A stretch of DNA of 8,602 nucleotides, taken from the NCBI GenBank assembly GCA_934725345.1, contig CAKVBG010000045.1, positions 1 through 8,602 on the forward strand, written 5' to 3'. Positions within the stretch are counted from its first letter, which is position 1, and the number at the start of each line of letters is the position of its first letter. This document shows, one piece after another, positions 1 through 5,228 of the stretch. The DNA comes from an uncultured Eubacteriales bacterium (GTDB lineage Bacteria; Bacillota; Clostridia; Oscillospirales; Acutalibacteraceae). A program made the position numbers and the translations under genes. The notes beneath the pieces are model-generated. The model had not been told where the DNA came from. It searched no databases and saw only the letters and a program-made list of their open reading frames with translations.

Positions 1-778
1 CACTTATTCCCCCGAGAATTGAGTTCATATCAAAGGCGGAAGAAAATATTAAAGAAAGAGCCGCCGGGACTTTGGATATGTTAGTTATTATTATAAACAA
101 ACCTGCTAATAAATAGGTGGCGGCCATGGCCGGCACGAGATATGAAGATACAATTCCTATTCTTTTCATACCACCAAAAATAACCCATGCAACTAACGAA
201 GCGAAAATTATTCCTACTACCCAAGGCCAAATGGTGTGTTCGTAGTTAGGGATATAGTATTTAAGAGCTGACGACATATTGTGAGCTTGCAGAGTATTAA
301 ATCCGCAAAGACAACAGAATATGAATAAACAAGCAAACAGCACTCCAAGTTTTTTCTTTCCAAGCGCTTGATGTATGTAATAGGCGGGACCACCCATAAA
401 AGAACTGCCATCCGGGCTTTTAACCTTGTATATTTGCGCTAAAGTGGCTTCGGCCATTGAGGATGCTGAACCTATAACTGCCATTATCCACATCCAAAAC
501 ATCGATCCCGGGCCGCCTATTACCATCGCTGTGGCCACTCCTGCAATATTTGCCGTACCTACTTTAGATGCAGTACATATCATAAGGGCTTGAAATGGAG
601 AAACTTTTTTACCATCAGATTTCTCTCGGATAGATTTTAGAGCCTCTGGGAAAAGACGTATCTGAGCGAAGCGGGTAGAAATCGTAAAGTACAGTCCGCA
701 GACTATAAGCAACCCTACAAGGACATAAACGTAAATACAATCACTTATATTGGTGAGTAAACTATTAAACTGTTCCAC
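1..778 (-). CDS. Alanine/glycine:cation symporter (AGCS family), 5' part
   Basis: This is a membrane transporter of the sodium:alanine symporter (AGCS, AlsT/AgcS-like) family, which imports small amino acids with Na+ or H+. The reading frame is open from a GTG at 778-776 to the left edge (259 codons), so the C-terminal part is missing. The start is set by AGGAGG at 786-791, seven bases upstream. Family hallmarks are visible: an N-terminal stretch (VLVGLLIVCGLYFTISTRF), then NIAGVATAMVIGGPGSMFWM followed by a conserved acidic patch (MAEATLAQIYK), SFMGGPAYYI, and several hydrophobic helices ending near NISKVPAAL. The family usually reads VGTGNIAGVA; here it reads VGTANIAGVA, a small deviation next to the substrate/ion site. 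It is transcribed divergently from the ribbon-helix-helix gene. The family is secure; the substrate is not readable from sequence. Confidence 0.93.
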   Translation of the reverse strand, partial: MEQFNSLLTNISDCIYVYVLVGLLIVCGLYFTISTRFAQIRLFPEALKSIREKSDGKKVSPFQALMICTASKVGTANIAGVATAMVIGGPGSMFWMWIMAVIGSASSMAEATLAQIYKVKSPDGSSFMGGPAYYIHQALGKKKLGVLFACLFIFCCLCGFNTLQAHNMSSALKYYIPNYEHTIWPWVVGIIFASLVAWVIFGGMKRIGIVSSYLVPAMAATYLLAGLFIIITNISKVPAALSLIFSSAFDMNSILGGIS

Positions 779-801
779 TAAAAAACCTCCTGTATTTTGG
801 G

Positions 802-831
802 ATTATATCTTATTATAAATGGCTTACACAA
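802..831 (-). promoter_or_regulatory. Sigma-A promoter for the symporter gene
   Basis: On the minus strand TTGTGT (826-831) is followed after 18 bases by a perfect TATAAT (802-807). The predicted start near 795 leaves a very short leader before the AGGAGG at 786-791. The -10 is strong and the -35 matches the consensus at only four of six positions. Confidence 0.6.
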
Positions 832-992
832 TAATTTTAAAGTGTTTAACAATTATATTTTTTTAAAAATTATTTTAAGGGGAAAATTTTTGATAAATTT
901 AGCGGTTGAAAAACATGATATAAAATATGTTAGGAACATTAACATATAACCTGATCGATTTATGTTGTAGTATTATGTCGGAGGGTGAAAAT

Positions 993-1217
993 ATGTCAAA
1001 AAAGTTGGTAATTAATCCCAGAATGCCCAAAGGTGAAGATGGATACAAAACTTTTTCAGTTCGGATTAAAAGTGAATTGGTAGAAAACTTGGATGAACTC
1101 GCCTTAACTACAGGTAGAAGCAGAAATCAGTTAATTGGAATTATGATTCAATTTGCGCTTGAAAACTTTGTAGTGGAGGAATGCGAAACTTATCATAAGA
1201 GAAAAAGATTCGGATAG
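993..1217 (+). CDS. Small ribbon-helix-helix (CopG/Arc-type) DNA-binding protein
   Basis: A 74-residue protein starting at ATG 993, chosen because GGAGGG lies at 980-985. An in-frame ATG at 927 would add 22 residues but has no ribosome binding site and precedes the fold. The sequence shows a basic N-terminus, a beta strand (KTFSVRI, about 19-25), helix 1 (ELVENLDELAL), a turn containing GRSR, and helix 2 (NQLIGIMIQFALENF). This is the ribbon-helix-helix layout of CopG/Arc/MetJ-type dimers, which bind DNA through the paired strands. A short basic tail (YHKRKRF) follows. No toxin gene is adjacent, so there is no reason to call it an antitoxin; a free-standing transcription factor is more likely. 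Its target is unknown, though the divergent symporter promoter is the nearest candidate. Confidence 0.8.
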   Translation: MSKKLVINPRMPKGEDGYKTFSVRIKSELVENLDELALTTGRSRNQLIGIMIQFALENFVVEECETYHKRKRFG

Positions 1218-1256
1218 TTTAAATTCGAGTAATTTGGTGAATTAACAACTATAAAT

Positions 1257-1295
1257 AAACATGGAGGCCACGAATTTATTTCCATGTTTGTTTTT
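1257..1295 (+). terminator. Intrinsic terminator between convergent genes
   Basis: AAACATGGA (1257-1265) pairs perfectly with TCCATGTTT (1281-1289) across a 15-base loop, followed by GTTTTT. It lies 40 bases after the ribbon-helix-helix stop codon. The same stem read on the minus strand is followed by ATTTAT, so it may also weakly end transcription from the convergent frameshifted gene. Confidence 0.7.
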
Positions 1296-1354
1296 GTAGA
1301 AAAAATTTTCTATCATCAAAGCCTTTATTAGATATTTTATTTCTCCTCTTAAGG

Positions 1355-1991
1355 TTAGTTTTTTTTAGTACCAGCATTTAGAAATTTTGTTTTTATATCA
1401 CTATTTTGTGTTTTAAGGTTATCTATTTTGTTTCTGAGGTTTTCAAGTGCTTTTTTAGAAAGCTTGTGAGCCAGCCTGGAATTGCTTTTGTTGTTGAACA
1501 GTTTACTTGATTCGTTTACATTAAAAATTTTCTTTATTCTATCGCAGGCATCATTAATAATCTTTTGACGATTTATTTTGGGATTGTTAAGCGCCTTTTT
1601 TTGCATCCGCTTGATTTTTAACAACCCTGGATTTCAATTCCGAGCGCACCTTATTGCACCAACGATTAAAACCTCCGAAATAGCCTCCGAGCTGTATATT
1701 ATGGCCCTTCATTACTTGATCATAGAAGGCATTAGAAAGTTGCTGAGACAATCCAGTATTGAAAGAAATTTTATAATAATCTTCTGGAGGAGTTGTTTGA
1801 TTTAAATAATTTATTTTAATTCCTAGAATATTTCCTATAGAAATATTGTTGCCAAAATTTTCAAGTGCATCACGAAAGTATTCTGCTGCATCTTCTTTTC
1901 TACCACCAATAAAATCTATTTCTAAAGAAAGGTCTTGAGCAAACTTTCCTTTGGTAAGATAGTTTTTTGCCATTTGAAGATAATTTTTCAT
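1355..1991 (-). pseudogene. Frameshifted paralog of the 217-residue protein at 2510-3163
   Basis: Two overlapping minus frames make up one gene. The first starts at ATG 1991 (AGGAGG at 2001-2006, nine bases upstream) and stops at 1587 after 134 codons. The second continues in another frame to a stop at 1355. The frames meet at a run of seven A (1596-1602 on the plus strand); deleting one A restores a 211-residue protein. Both halves match the intact neighbour in order. The first half shares KYLTKG-like, ILGI, and FGGF followed by W and KNQA. The second half shares KLF, SNSRL and a C-terminal KFLNSG/KFLNAG. The function of the family is not recognised. The copy may be a true pseudogene, a phase-variable gene, rescued by slippage at the A7 run, or an assembly error. 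The second frame has no AUG or ribosome binding site of its own, so independent translation is unlikely. Confidence 0.8.
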
Positions 1992-2428
1992 GTTAATATA
2001 CCTCCTTTTTGGGGGTGAAATTTTGTTATTTAAATGTAAATATTTAACTATTTTTACAAAATATAGATTTTTTGAACCTCTTCGAAAGAAATCGCTCAGA
2101 TTTCTGTTAAATTTAAGTTAAAACACTAAACAAAATCGTAAAATTCTCCTCAAAAACCGTCGTGAAATTGTATAAAACTTTGCCCTTGCAAAAGAAAATC
2201 GTTGGGTAAAAATACCTGCTTTTGAAAATGTCAAGTTTTTGGCAACCTCGCCTCCGAAACGAGAAAAACTCTTACATAAAATGTAAAAATATGGCATAAT
2301 ATGGTTAGAAAATTAAAGTTTTGTTCACAGTTTGTTCAAATTCTGATTTTTTACAAATTTTGGTTAAAATATTATCTTTTATATCCTAAAACAACCACTA
2401 TAAAAGATTAAGTTTGAGTATTTCTGCT
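1992..2428. other. Non-coding spacer between the two paralogs
   Basis: About 440 bases without a credible reading frame on either strand. It holds the AGGAGG of the downstream paralog (2001-2006), a short perfect inverted repeat TTACAT-AAA-ATGTAA (2272-2286), a GGTA/TACC hairpin in the GGGTAAAAATACC segment, and a minus-strand TTGACA (2229-2234) with no convincing -10 at normal spacing. TTTGTTCAAATT at 2331-2342 is repeated exactly at 3272-3283, ahead of the other paralog. I could not identify the promoter of the downstream copy. Confidence 0.5.
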
Positions 2429-2472
2429 AAAAAATCGCAGCCTTAAAATTTTTCCCCAAAGGCCACGATTTT
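2429..2472 (-). terminator. Intrinsic terminator after the intact paralog
   Basis: AAAATCGTGGCCTT pairs with AAGGCTGCGATTTT on the minus strand (14 pairs, two of them wobble; plus-strand arms 2431-2444 and 2459-2472). A run of six U follows. It lies about 40 bases past the stop at 2510, so the two paralogs are probably separate transcription units. Confidence 0.82.
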
Positions 2473-2509
2473 ATTCTTTTAAAGCTTTTTTGTCTTAATT
2501 TTAGGCTGT

Positions 2510-3163
2510 TTAATTACCTGAATTCAAGAATTTATAAGTTGCTGGTGAGCTGTTTTCGCTAATTTTTTCAAGGATGCTACTGCTGGTTACTACTTGGTCT
2601 AGTTCGCTACACAAACCGTTTATTAAGTCGTCCGCGTCGCCTTTCAACCTAGAATTACTGCTAACGAACAGTTTTTTGATAATACTTACCCCCCGGCCCT
2701 TAAAAGCTTCAGAAACGGCCTTTACGCCATCACGAACGGCTTTTTCACGCTTTGCTTTATCAAATTTCTTACTCGATAATTTAGTTATTGCAGCTTGATT
2801 TTTAGAAACAGCTTGTTTCAGCTTTGCAAACACATATTCACTCCACACCCGGAAGCCGCCAAATAAGCCACCTTTACTCATACTAGCGGTTTCTTGCATC
2901 ACAGTTTTTTTAAATAACTTATCTATGCACTTGTCATCGCCATCCGCTTTTTTGATGCTGCTGCTGACATCTGGCTCAATACCTAATATTACATCTAGTT
3001 TTAATTTATCACTATTCATCAGCTCTGATTTAAACCCATTTATGGCTTGTACAAAATCATTTCTTACCGCTTCACCCGTTTTATTATCATCCGTGGTTGT
3101 CCCTTTGGTTAGATACTTTTTAGCCTTTCCCGCAAGTTCTTTGCCTTTTCCAATTAAATCCAT
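2510..3163 (-). CDS. Uncharacterised 217-residue protein, intact paralog
   Basis: I do not recognise the family. The start ATG 3163 has AAGGAGT at 3172-3178, eight bases upstream. The protein has no signal peptide or membrane helix. It begins with a lysine-rich amphipathic helix (KGKELAGKAKKYLTKG, about 6-21) and has a glycine/aromatic patch (GGLFGGFRVW, 98-107) leading into KLKQAVSKNQAA. A basic helix (SKKFDKAKREKAVRDGVKAV, 131-150) and a C-terminal segment with KLFVSSNSRL and KFLNSGN follow. All these blocks recur in the frameshifted copy at 1355-1991, which suggests a tandem duplication and shows which parts are conserved. A sample of this gene (2581-2640) is about 48% G+C against about 35% in a sample of the other copy (1861-1920), so composition differs. 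It has its own promoter and terminator. A structural or surface-binding role is possible from the amphipathic helices, but this is a guess. Confidence 0.72.
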   Translation of the reverse strand: MDLIGKGKELAGKAKKYLTKGTTTDDNKTGEAVRNDFVQAINGFKSELMNSDKLKLDVILGIEPDVSSSIKKADGDDKCIDKLFKKTVMQETASMSKGGLFGGFRVWSEYVFAKLKQAVSKNQAAITKLSSKKFDKAKREKAVRDGVKAVSEAFKGRGVSIIKKLFVSSNSRLKGDADDLINGLCSELDQVVTSSSILEKISENSSPATYKFLNSGN

Positions 3164-3192
3164 TTTAAAACACTCCTTTTTGAATTATTATT

Positions 3193-3212
3193 TATACAGC
3201 CAAAGCTGTATA
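3193..3212 (-). promoter_or_regulatory. 5'-terminal stem-loop of the paralog mRNA, or operator
   Basis: A perfect inverted repeat of eight pairs with a four-base loop (TATACAGC-N4-GCTGTATA). It begins almost exactly at the transcription start predicted from the -10 at 3220-3225, and lies 14 bases before the ribosome binding site. As RNA it would cap the 5' end of the message, a known mRNA-stabilising arrangement. As DNA it could be an operator at the start site. Confidence 0.6.
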
Positions 3213-3219
3213 TTTATAT

Positions 3220-3247
3220 ATTATAACTTATAATTTTTATTTGTAAA
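3220..3247 (-). promoter_or_regulatory. Sigma-A promoter of the intact paralog
   Basis: Minus-strand TTTACA (3242-3247), 16 bases, then a perfect TATAAT (3220-3225). It is well placed for the gene starting at 3163, giving a leader of about 50 bases. Confidence 0.7.
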
Positions 3248-3303
3248 GACTAAAATTATTTATTTTTTATATTTGTTCAAATTATAGCATGTCCCAATGT
3301 CTT

Positions 3304-3333
3304 AAAAAATAATCCTCTGGTATAACCAGAGGA
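3304..3333 (-). terminator. Intrinsic terminator after spoVM
   Basis: A nine-pair perfect stem (TCCTCTGGT/ACCAGAGGA, 3313-3321 with 3325-3333) with a three-base loop. On the minus strand it is followed by TTATTTTTT. It sits eight bases after the spoVM stop and separates that unit from the downstream paralog promoter. Confidence 0.88.
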
Positions 3334-3340
3334 GCAAAAT

Positions 3341-3424
3341 TTATATCTTTTCTTTTTTTATTTTAAACATTTTTCTTAAAAAAAAACCTAACAACTTGGG
3401 GCTTTTCACTACAACAACTTTCAT
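3341..3424 (-). CDS. spoVM: Stage V sporulation protein M (SpoVM), 27 residues
   Basis: A very short gene with ATG at 3424, AGGGAGG at 3433-3439 (eight bases upstream), a stop at 3341 and a terminator immediately after. The peptide begins MKVVVVKSPKLLG, continues FFLRKMF and ends in a lysine-rich tail. Against Bacillus subtilis SpoVM (26 residues, recalled from memory) it keeps M1, K2, K7, P9, K10, L12, G13, R17 and M19 at identical positions, with V/I and L/F exchanges between. In B. subtilis SpoVM is an amphipathic helix that lies in the outer forespore membrane, recognises its positive curvature and anchors SpoIVA to start coat assembly; P9 is important for this. All features of that helix are present. 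It follows the 47-residue membrane peptide by 24 bases and is probably co-transcribed with it. Codons 13-16 contain a T9 run, so a sequencing error here would change the call. Confidence 0.88.
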   Translation of the reverse strand: MKVVVVKSPKLLGFFLRKMFKIKKEKI

Positions 3425-3448
3425 TCACAAAACCTCCCTATATCAAAG

Positions 3449-3592
3449 TCAGCGTTTGACTAGCGATAAAGATAAAATCACTAACATTATAGATATAATT
3501 ATTATAATAATCGATTCAGGAAACAAAAATGAAAGTATAAGCCCCAGTCCGAAAGCAAGCGATAAAACACCTTGCTGTTTGTAATTACACAT
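3449..3592 (-). CDS. 47-residue small membrane protein upstream of spoVM
   Basis: The frame runs from ATG 3592 to TGA 3449, preceded by GGTGGTG about five to eleven bases upstream. The peptide starts MCNYKQQGVLSLAFGLGLIL, has a Pro-Glu break (FLFPES, about 22-27), then an isoleucine-rich stretch and ends VKR. That gives one long or two short membrane helices (about 9-24 and 28-45) with a basic C-terminus, probably in the cytoplasm. The function is not known. The 24-base gap to spoVM, filled by the spoVM ribosome binding site, suggests co-transcription and perhaps a sporulation role. Repeated ATT/ATA codons could give spurious hydrophobicity in AT-rich DNA, but the start site and the tight spacing support a real gene. 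Confidence 0.7.
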   Translation of the reverse strand: MCNYKQQGVLSLAFGLGLILSFLFPESIIIIIISIMLVILSLSLVKR

Positions 3593-3689
3593 AAAATTCA
3601 CCACCATCGTATATACGGGAGAAGATGAGACTGAAACTTACAGTTTAAAGACCTCTTTCTCATTATACACAAAGTGAGTGCAAATTGTG

Positions 3690-4073
3690 TTATTTAGATT
3701 TACGTTCCTTAGTTTTTTCTATAACTACTGCTGTTGCAACCTTTAAGGCTTGGGATAGTCTTCTTCTTTCTTGATTATCAACAGGAATTCCATTTATCAT
3801 TATATTTTTCTCTTTTTCTATGAAGTCAGAAAACTGGTTTACTATACTTGTAAGGTCCATGGAATCGGACTCTTCTTTTTCGTCTTCCAAATCGAGTATA
3901 TAATCCCCGGAGGTATTGAGTTCTCTGCAAACTTGCTGAAGTGTAGCCTTTCTAGGTTCACGTCTTCCTTGTTCGTACATTCCGACTGTTGATGGAGAAA
4001 CGTTGAGCTTTTCGGCAAGCTGAGCTTGTGTAAGGCCTGATTTTAATCTCAATTTTTTCAATTTTTCACACAA
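3690..4073 (-). CDS. XRE-family transcriptional repressor
   Basis: A 127-residue regulator with an N-terminal Cro/C1-type helix-turn-helix (LTQAQLAEKLNVSPSTVGMY with EQGRREP, about 14-40). A short acidic linker (DLEDEKEESD) and a C-terminal helical region (NQFSDFIEKEKN, then INGIPVDNQERRRLSQAL), probably for dimerisation, follow. The start is unusual. The reading frame has no ATG, and TTG 4073 has no ribosome binding site at a normal distance. The strong GGAGG at 4098-4102 is 12 bases from an in-frame ATC (4085), which would add IESKL ahead of the given N-terminus. The true start may therefore be non-standard. Its promoter carries a dyad between -35 and -10, so it is probably self-repressing. 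It lies 97 bases upstream of the small membrane gene, and read-through into spoVM is possible because I see no clear terminator between them. Confidence 0.85.
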   Translation of the reverse strand: MCEKLKKLRLKSGLTQAQLAEKLNVSPSTVGMYEQGRREPRKATLQQVCRELNTSGDYILDLEDEKEESDSMDLTSIVNQFSDFIEKEKNIMINGIPVDNQERRRLSQALKVATAVVIEKTKERKSK

Positions 4074-4191
4074 CTTGCTTTCGATAACGGCTCACTTCCT
4101 CCACAATAGAATTTTACAACCCGAAAAATTATTGTTTTCAAATTTTTCTATCTTATGATATACTATTCGGGGTGCGAATTTAGTAATAATA

Positions 4192-4198
4192 TGTCGAA
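4192..4198 (+). promoter_or_regulatory. Candidate Spo0A box (TGTCGAA) in the XRE leader
   Basis: A perfect match to the Spo0A core (TGNCGAA). It lies about 14-20 bases downstream of the XRE start predicted near 4212. A partial repeat, CGAAT, lies at 4175-4179, forming an inverted repeat with ATTCG at 4165-4169. Spo0A sites downstream of the start repress abrB in B. subtilis. A seven-base match can occur by chance, so the support is the position. Confidence 0.45.
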
Positions 4199-4218
4199 TC
4201 TGGTTAAATTGTATAATT

Positions 4219-4247
4219 ATTATATCACCTACACGATTAGTGTTCAA
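4219..4247 (-). promoter_or_regulatory. Sigma-A promoter of the XRE gene
   Basis: Minus-strand TTGAAC (4242-4247), 17 bases, TATAAT (4219-4224). The start near 4212 gives a leader of roughly 130 bases before the coding sequence. Confidence 0.75.
4229..4245. promoter_or_regulatory. Operator A: dyad between -35 and -10 of the XRE promoter
   Basis: CTACACGATTAGTGTTC contains the dyad ACAC-N5-GTGT. It fills the spacer of the XRE promoter and overlaps its -35, so a bound dimer would block RNA polymerase. It shares CTACAC-N2-TTAGTGT with operator B. Assigning it to the XRE protein is inference. Confidence 0.6.
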
Positions 4248-4320
4248 TAACTGTGCAAGAATTTATAGTTTTGAAACGAATATTGTTTTTTGTGGCATAA
4301 TGTTAAAAATAAAAATGTAG

Positions 4321-4349
4321 TTGACGGATTAATATACATATGATACTAT
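4321..4349 (+). promoter_or_regulatory. Sigma-A promoter of the sigma-like operon
   Basis: TTGACG (4321-4326), 17 bases, TACTAT (4344-4349). The start near 4356 gives a leader of about 95 bases that ends with operator B. The -35 overlaps TGTAGTTGAC, an inverted copy of the left part of operator B. Confidence 0.72.
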
Positions 4350-4419
4350 ATTACGGGGATAGAAGAGAGTTAGTGATTGATGTTAAGTTTTGGTTAAATT
4401 TATTATTTTTTGTGGTCAA

Positions 4420-4436
4420 CTACACTTTTAGTGTAG
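4420..4436. promoter_or_regulatory. Operator B: perfect dyad just upstream of the operon's ribosome binding site
   Basis: CTACACTTTTAGTGTAG is a perfect palindrome (seven pairs, three-base loop), about 64 bases after the predicted transcription start and five bases before the AGGAGGG at 4442-4448. As DNA it matches operator A and could act as a roadblock. As RNA it is a hairpin directly next to the ribosome binding site, without a U-run, so it is not a terminator. Confidence 0.6.
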
Positions 4437-4451
4437 AAAAAAGGAGGGCTT

Positions 4452-4694
4452 ATGTGCTATTTTAAACTTTATGAGGAATATTTACAGGAAATCGACATAC
4501 TCAGAAATTACATCAAGCACTTAAGAAATCAATCAAAAATTATGGTTTTCGAAAATGACCGTCAGCTAAAAAACAGAATTTCTATTCTTTATGAAATGTA
4601 TTTAGATATGAAACATACCGCCGAGTATCTTAATAAAAAATGTGAGGTAATGGAAAATGGGAAACAAAAGTCTACATCTAGACGAATTTACTGA
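4452..4694 (+). CDS. Small helical protein, first gene of the sigma-like operon
   Basis: An 80-residue protein starting at ATG 4452. AGGAGGG (4442-4448) is very strong but only three to four bases from the start; no better in-frame start exists. The sequence is almost wholly helical and charged (LYEEYLQEIDILRNYIKHLR, later YEMYLDMKHTAEYLNKK), suggesting a coiled coil or helical hairpin, and ends in a basic tail (KQKSTSRRIY). It has no signal or membrane segment. I do not recognise a family. It overlaps the sigma-like gene by 38 bases in another frame, so the two are probably translationally coupled and may interact. A partner or anti-sigma role is possible but rests only on context. Confidence 0.75.
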   Translation: MCYFKLYEEYLQEIDILRNYIKHLRNQSKIMVFENDRQLKNRISILYEMYLDMKHTAEYLNKKCEVMENGKQKSTSRRIY

Positions 4695-4959
4695 ATCACT
4701 TGTAAGCCTTTCAAAATATAAAGAAGAATCCCAGATTGAAAAAGGAGATAAATCATATCAAAAAATGATAACTGCAGTAAAAAACATTATGCAGGGTGAA
4801 CTCACCCCTAGGCAAAAACAATGTATACTTCTTTACTATGGTGATAAGATGAAAATGAAGGAAATAGCAAAAAATTTTGGAATTGGAGTATCTTCCGTTT
4901 CCAGACATATTAAAAAGGCAAAATGTAGAATAAAAAAGACAATGGAGTATTATTTTTAG
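4657..4959 (+). CDS. Sigma-70 region 4-like DNA-binding protein
   Basis: A 100-residue protein from ATG 4657, with GAGG at 4644-4647 nine bases upstream and inside the preceding gene. The N-terminal 45 residues are helical and charged. The C-terminal half is a sigma region 4: ELTPRQKQCILLYY (48-61), then a helix-turn-helix (MKEIAKNFGIGVSSVSRHI, about 67-85) and a basic end (KKAKCRIKKTMEYYF). Sigma region 2, needed for core binding and -10 melting, is absent, so it cannot be a complete sigma factor. Such stand-alone region-4 proteins occur in Firmicutes chromosomes, phages and integrative elements, where they act as activators or as half of a split sigma. The gene sits between the XRE-controlled promoter and spoIIE, which hints at sporulation or element control. 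Confidence 0.82.
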   Translation: MGNKSLHLDEFTESLVSLSKYKEESQIEKGDKSYQKMITAVKNIMQGELTPRQKQCILLYYGDKMKMKEIAKNFGIGVSSVSRHIKKAKCRIKKTMEYYF

Positions 4960-5145
4960 TTGGTTTTTTATCTCGAATTTGATGCCGCATCTCTATTAAA
5001 AATTATTAAATTTTGATGTAGAAATGTTTTTTCAAAACACTAGAAAAATTATTCGATAAAAAATTATCTTAATTGAGACAATATTCCATAATTTGGGTTT
5101 AAATGGTAAAATAGTTTAAAAATACCAATAAATTTACAGCGTAGT

Positions 5146-5179
5146 GTGACATAAACTTCTTCAGTAGTACTTATATAAT
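5146..5179 (+). promoter_or_regulatory. Candidate Spo0A-dependent promoter of spoIIE (22 bp spacer)
   Basis: GTGACA (5146-5151; one mismatch to TTGACA) and a perfect TATAAT (5174-5179) are separated by 22 bases instead of 17. B. subtilis spoIIG and spoIIE, activated by Spo0A~P with sigma-A, have similarly long spacers. TGTGACA over the -35 matches the reverse Spo0A box (TTCGACA) at five of seven positions; TTCGATA at 5052-5058 matches at six of seven. The start near 5186 gives a leader of about 43 bases. The rest of 4960-5228 shows no gene and no clear terminator for the preceding operon, apart from a short GATGC/GCATC dyad without a U-run. Confidence 0.5.
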
Positions 5180-5228
5180 TATTTCCATCGATAAAATTTC
5201 AAAATTAATTTTTAGGTGGCGATGGAAG

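Larger units (their letters stand above)
4201..4436. repeat. Diverged direct repeat carrying the two dyads
   Basis: TGGTTAAATT occurs at 4201-4210 and 4391-4400. Each copy is followed, 18 and 19 bases later, by CTACAC-N2-TTAGTGT. The copies (about 4201-4245 and 4391-4436) therefore keep the same order and spacing, which argues for a duplicated regulatory cassette. A further ten-base piece, TGTAGTTGAC at 4316-4325, is the exact reverse complement of 4415-4424. Confidence 0.65.

Noticed and set aside
217..411. 64-codon minus-strand frame
   Set aside because: It lies inside the symporter gene in another frame and has no family features; the symporter frame is clearly real.
927..992. Longer N-terminus for the ribbon-helix-helix protein
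   Set aside because: The ATG at 927 has no ribosome binding site, whereas ATG 993 has GGAGGG at the right distance and begins just before the conserved fold.
1587..1624. Programmed -1 ribosomal frameshift at the A7 run
   Set aside because: A -1 slip leads to a nearby stop codon. The downstream frame needs a +1 shift (or loss of one A), so a canonical -1 heptamer mechanism does not fit.
1578..1805. 75-codon plus-strand frame
   Set aside because: Antisense shadow of the frameshifted paralog; no ribosome binding site and no recognisable protein.
2301..2411. 36-codon plus-strand frame in the spacer between the paralogs
   Set aside because: No ribosome binding site, low-complexity composition and no promoter; likely chance.
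2331..3283. Exact 12-base repeat TTTGTTCAAATT at 2331 and 3272 as a shared regulator site
   Set aside because: Its distance to the two paralog starts differs greatly (about 340 and 109 bases), and AT-rich 12-mers can recur by chance.
3396..3584. 62-codon plus-strand frame
   Set aside because: It is antisense to spoVM and the small membrane gene, both of which have ribosome binding sites and proper context; this frame has neither.
4418..4440. Operator B as an intrinsic terminator
   Set aside because: The stem is followed by A-rich sequence and the ribosome binding site, not by a U-run on either strand.
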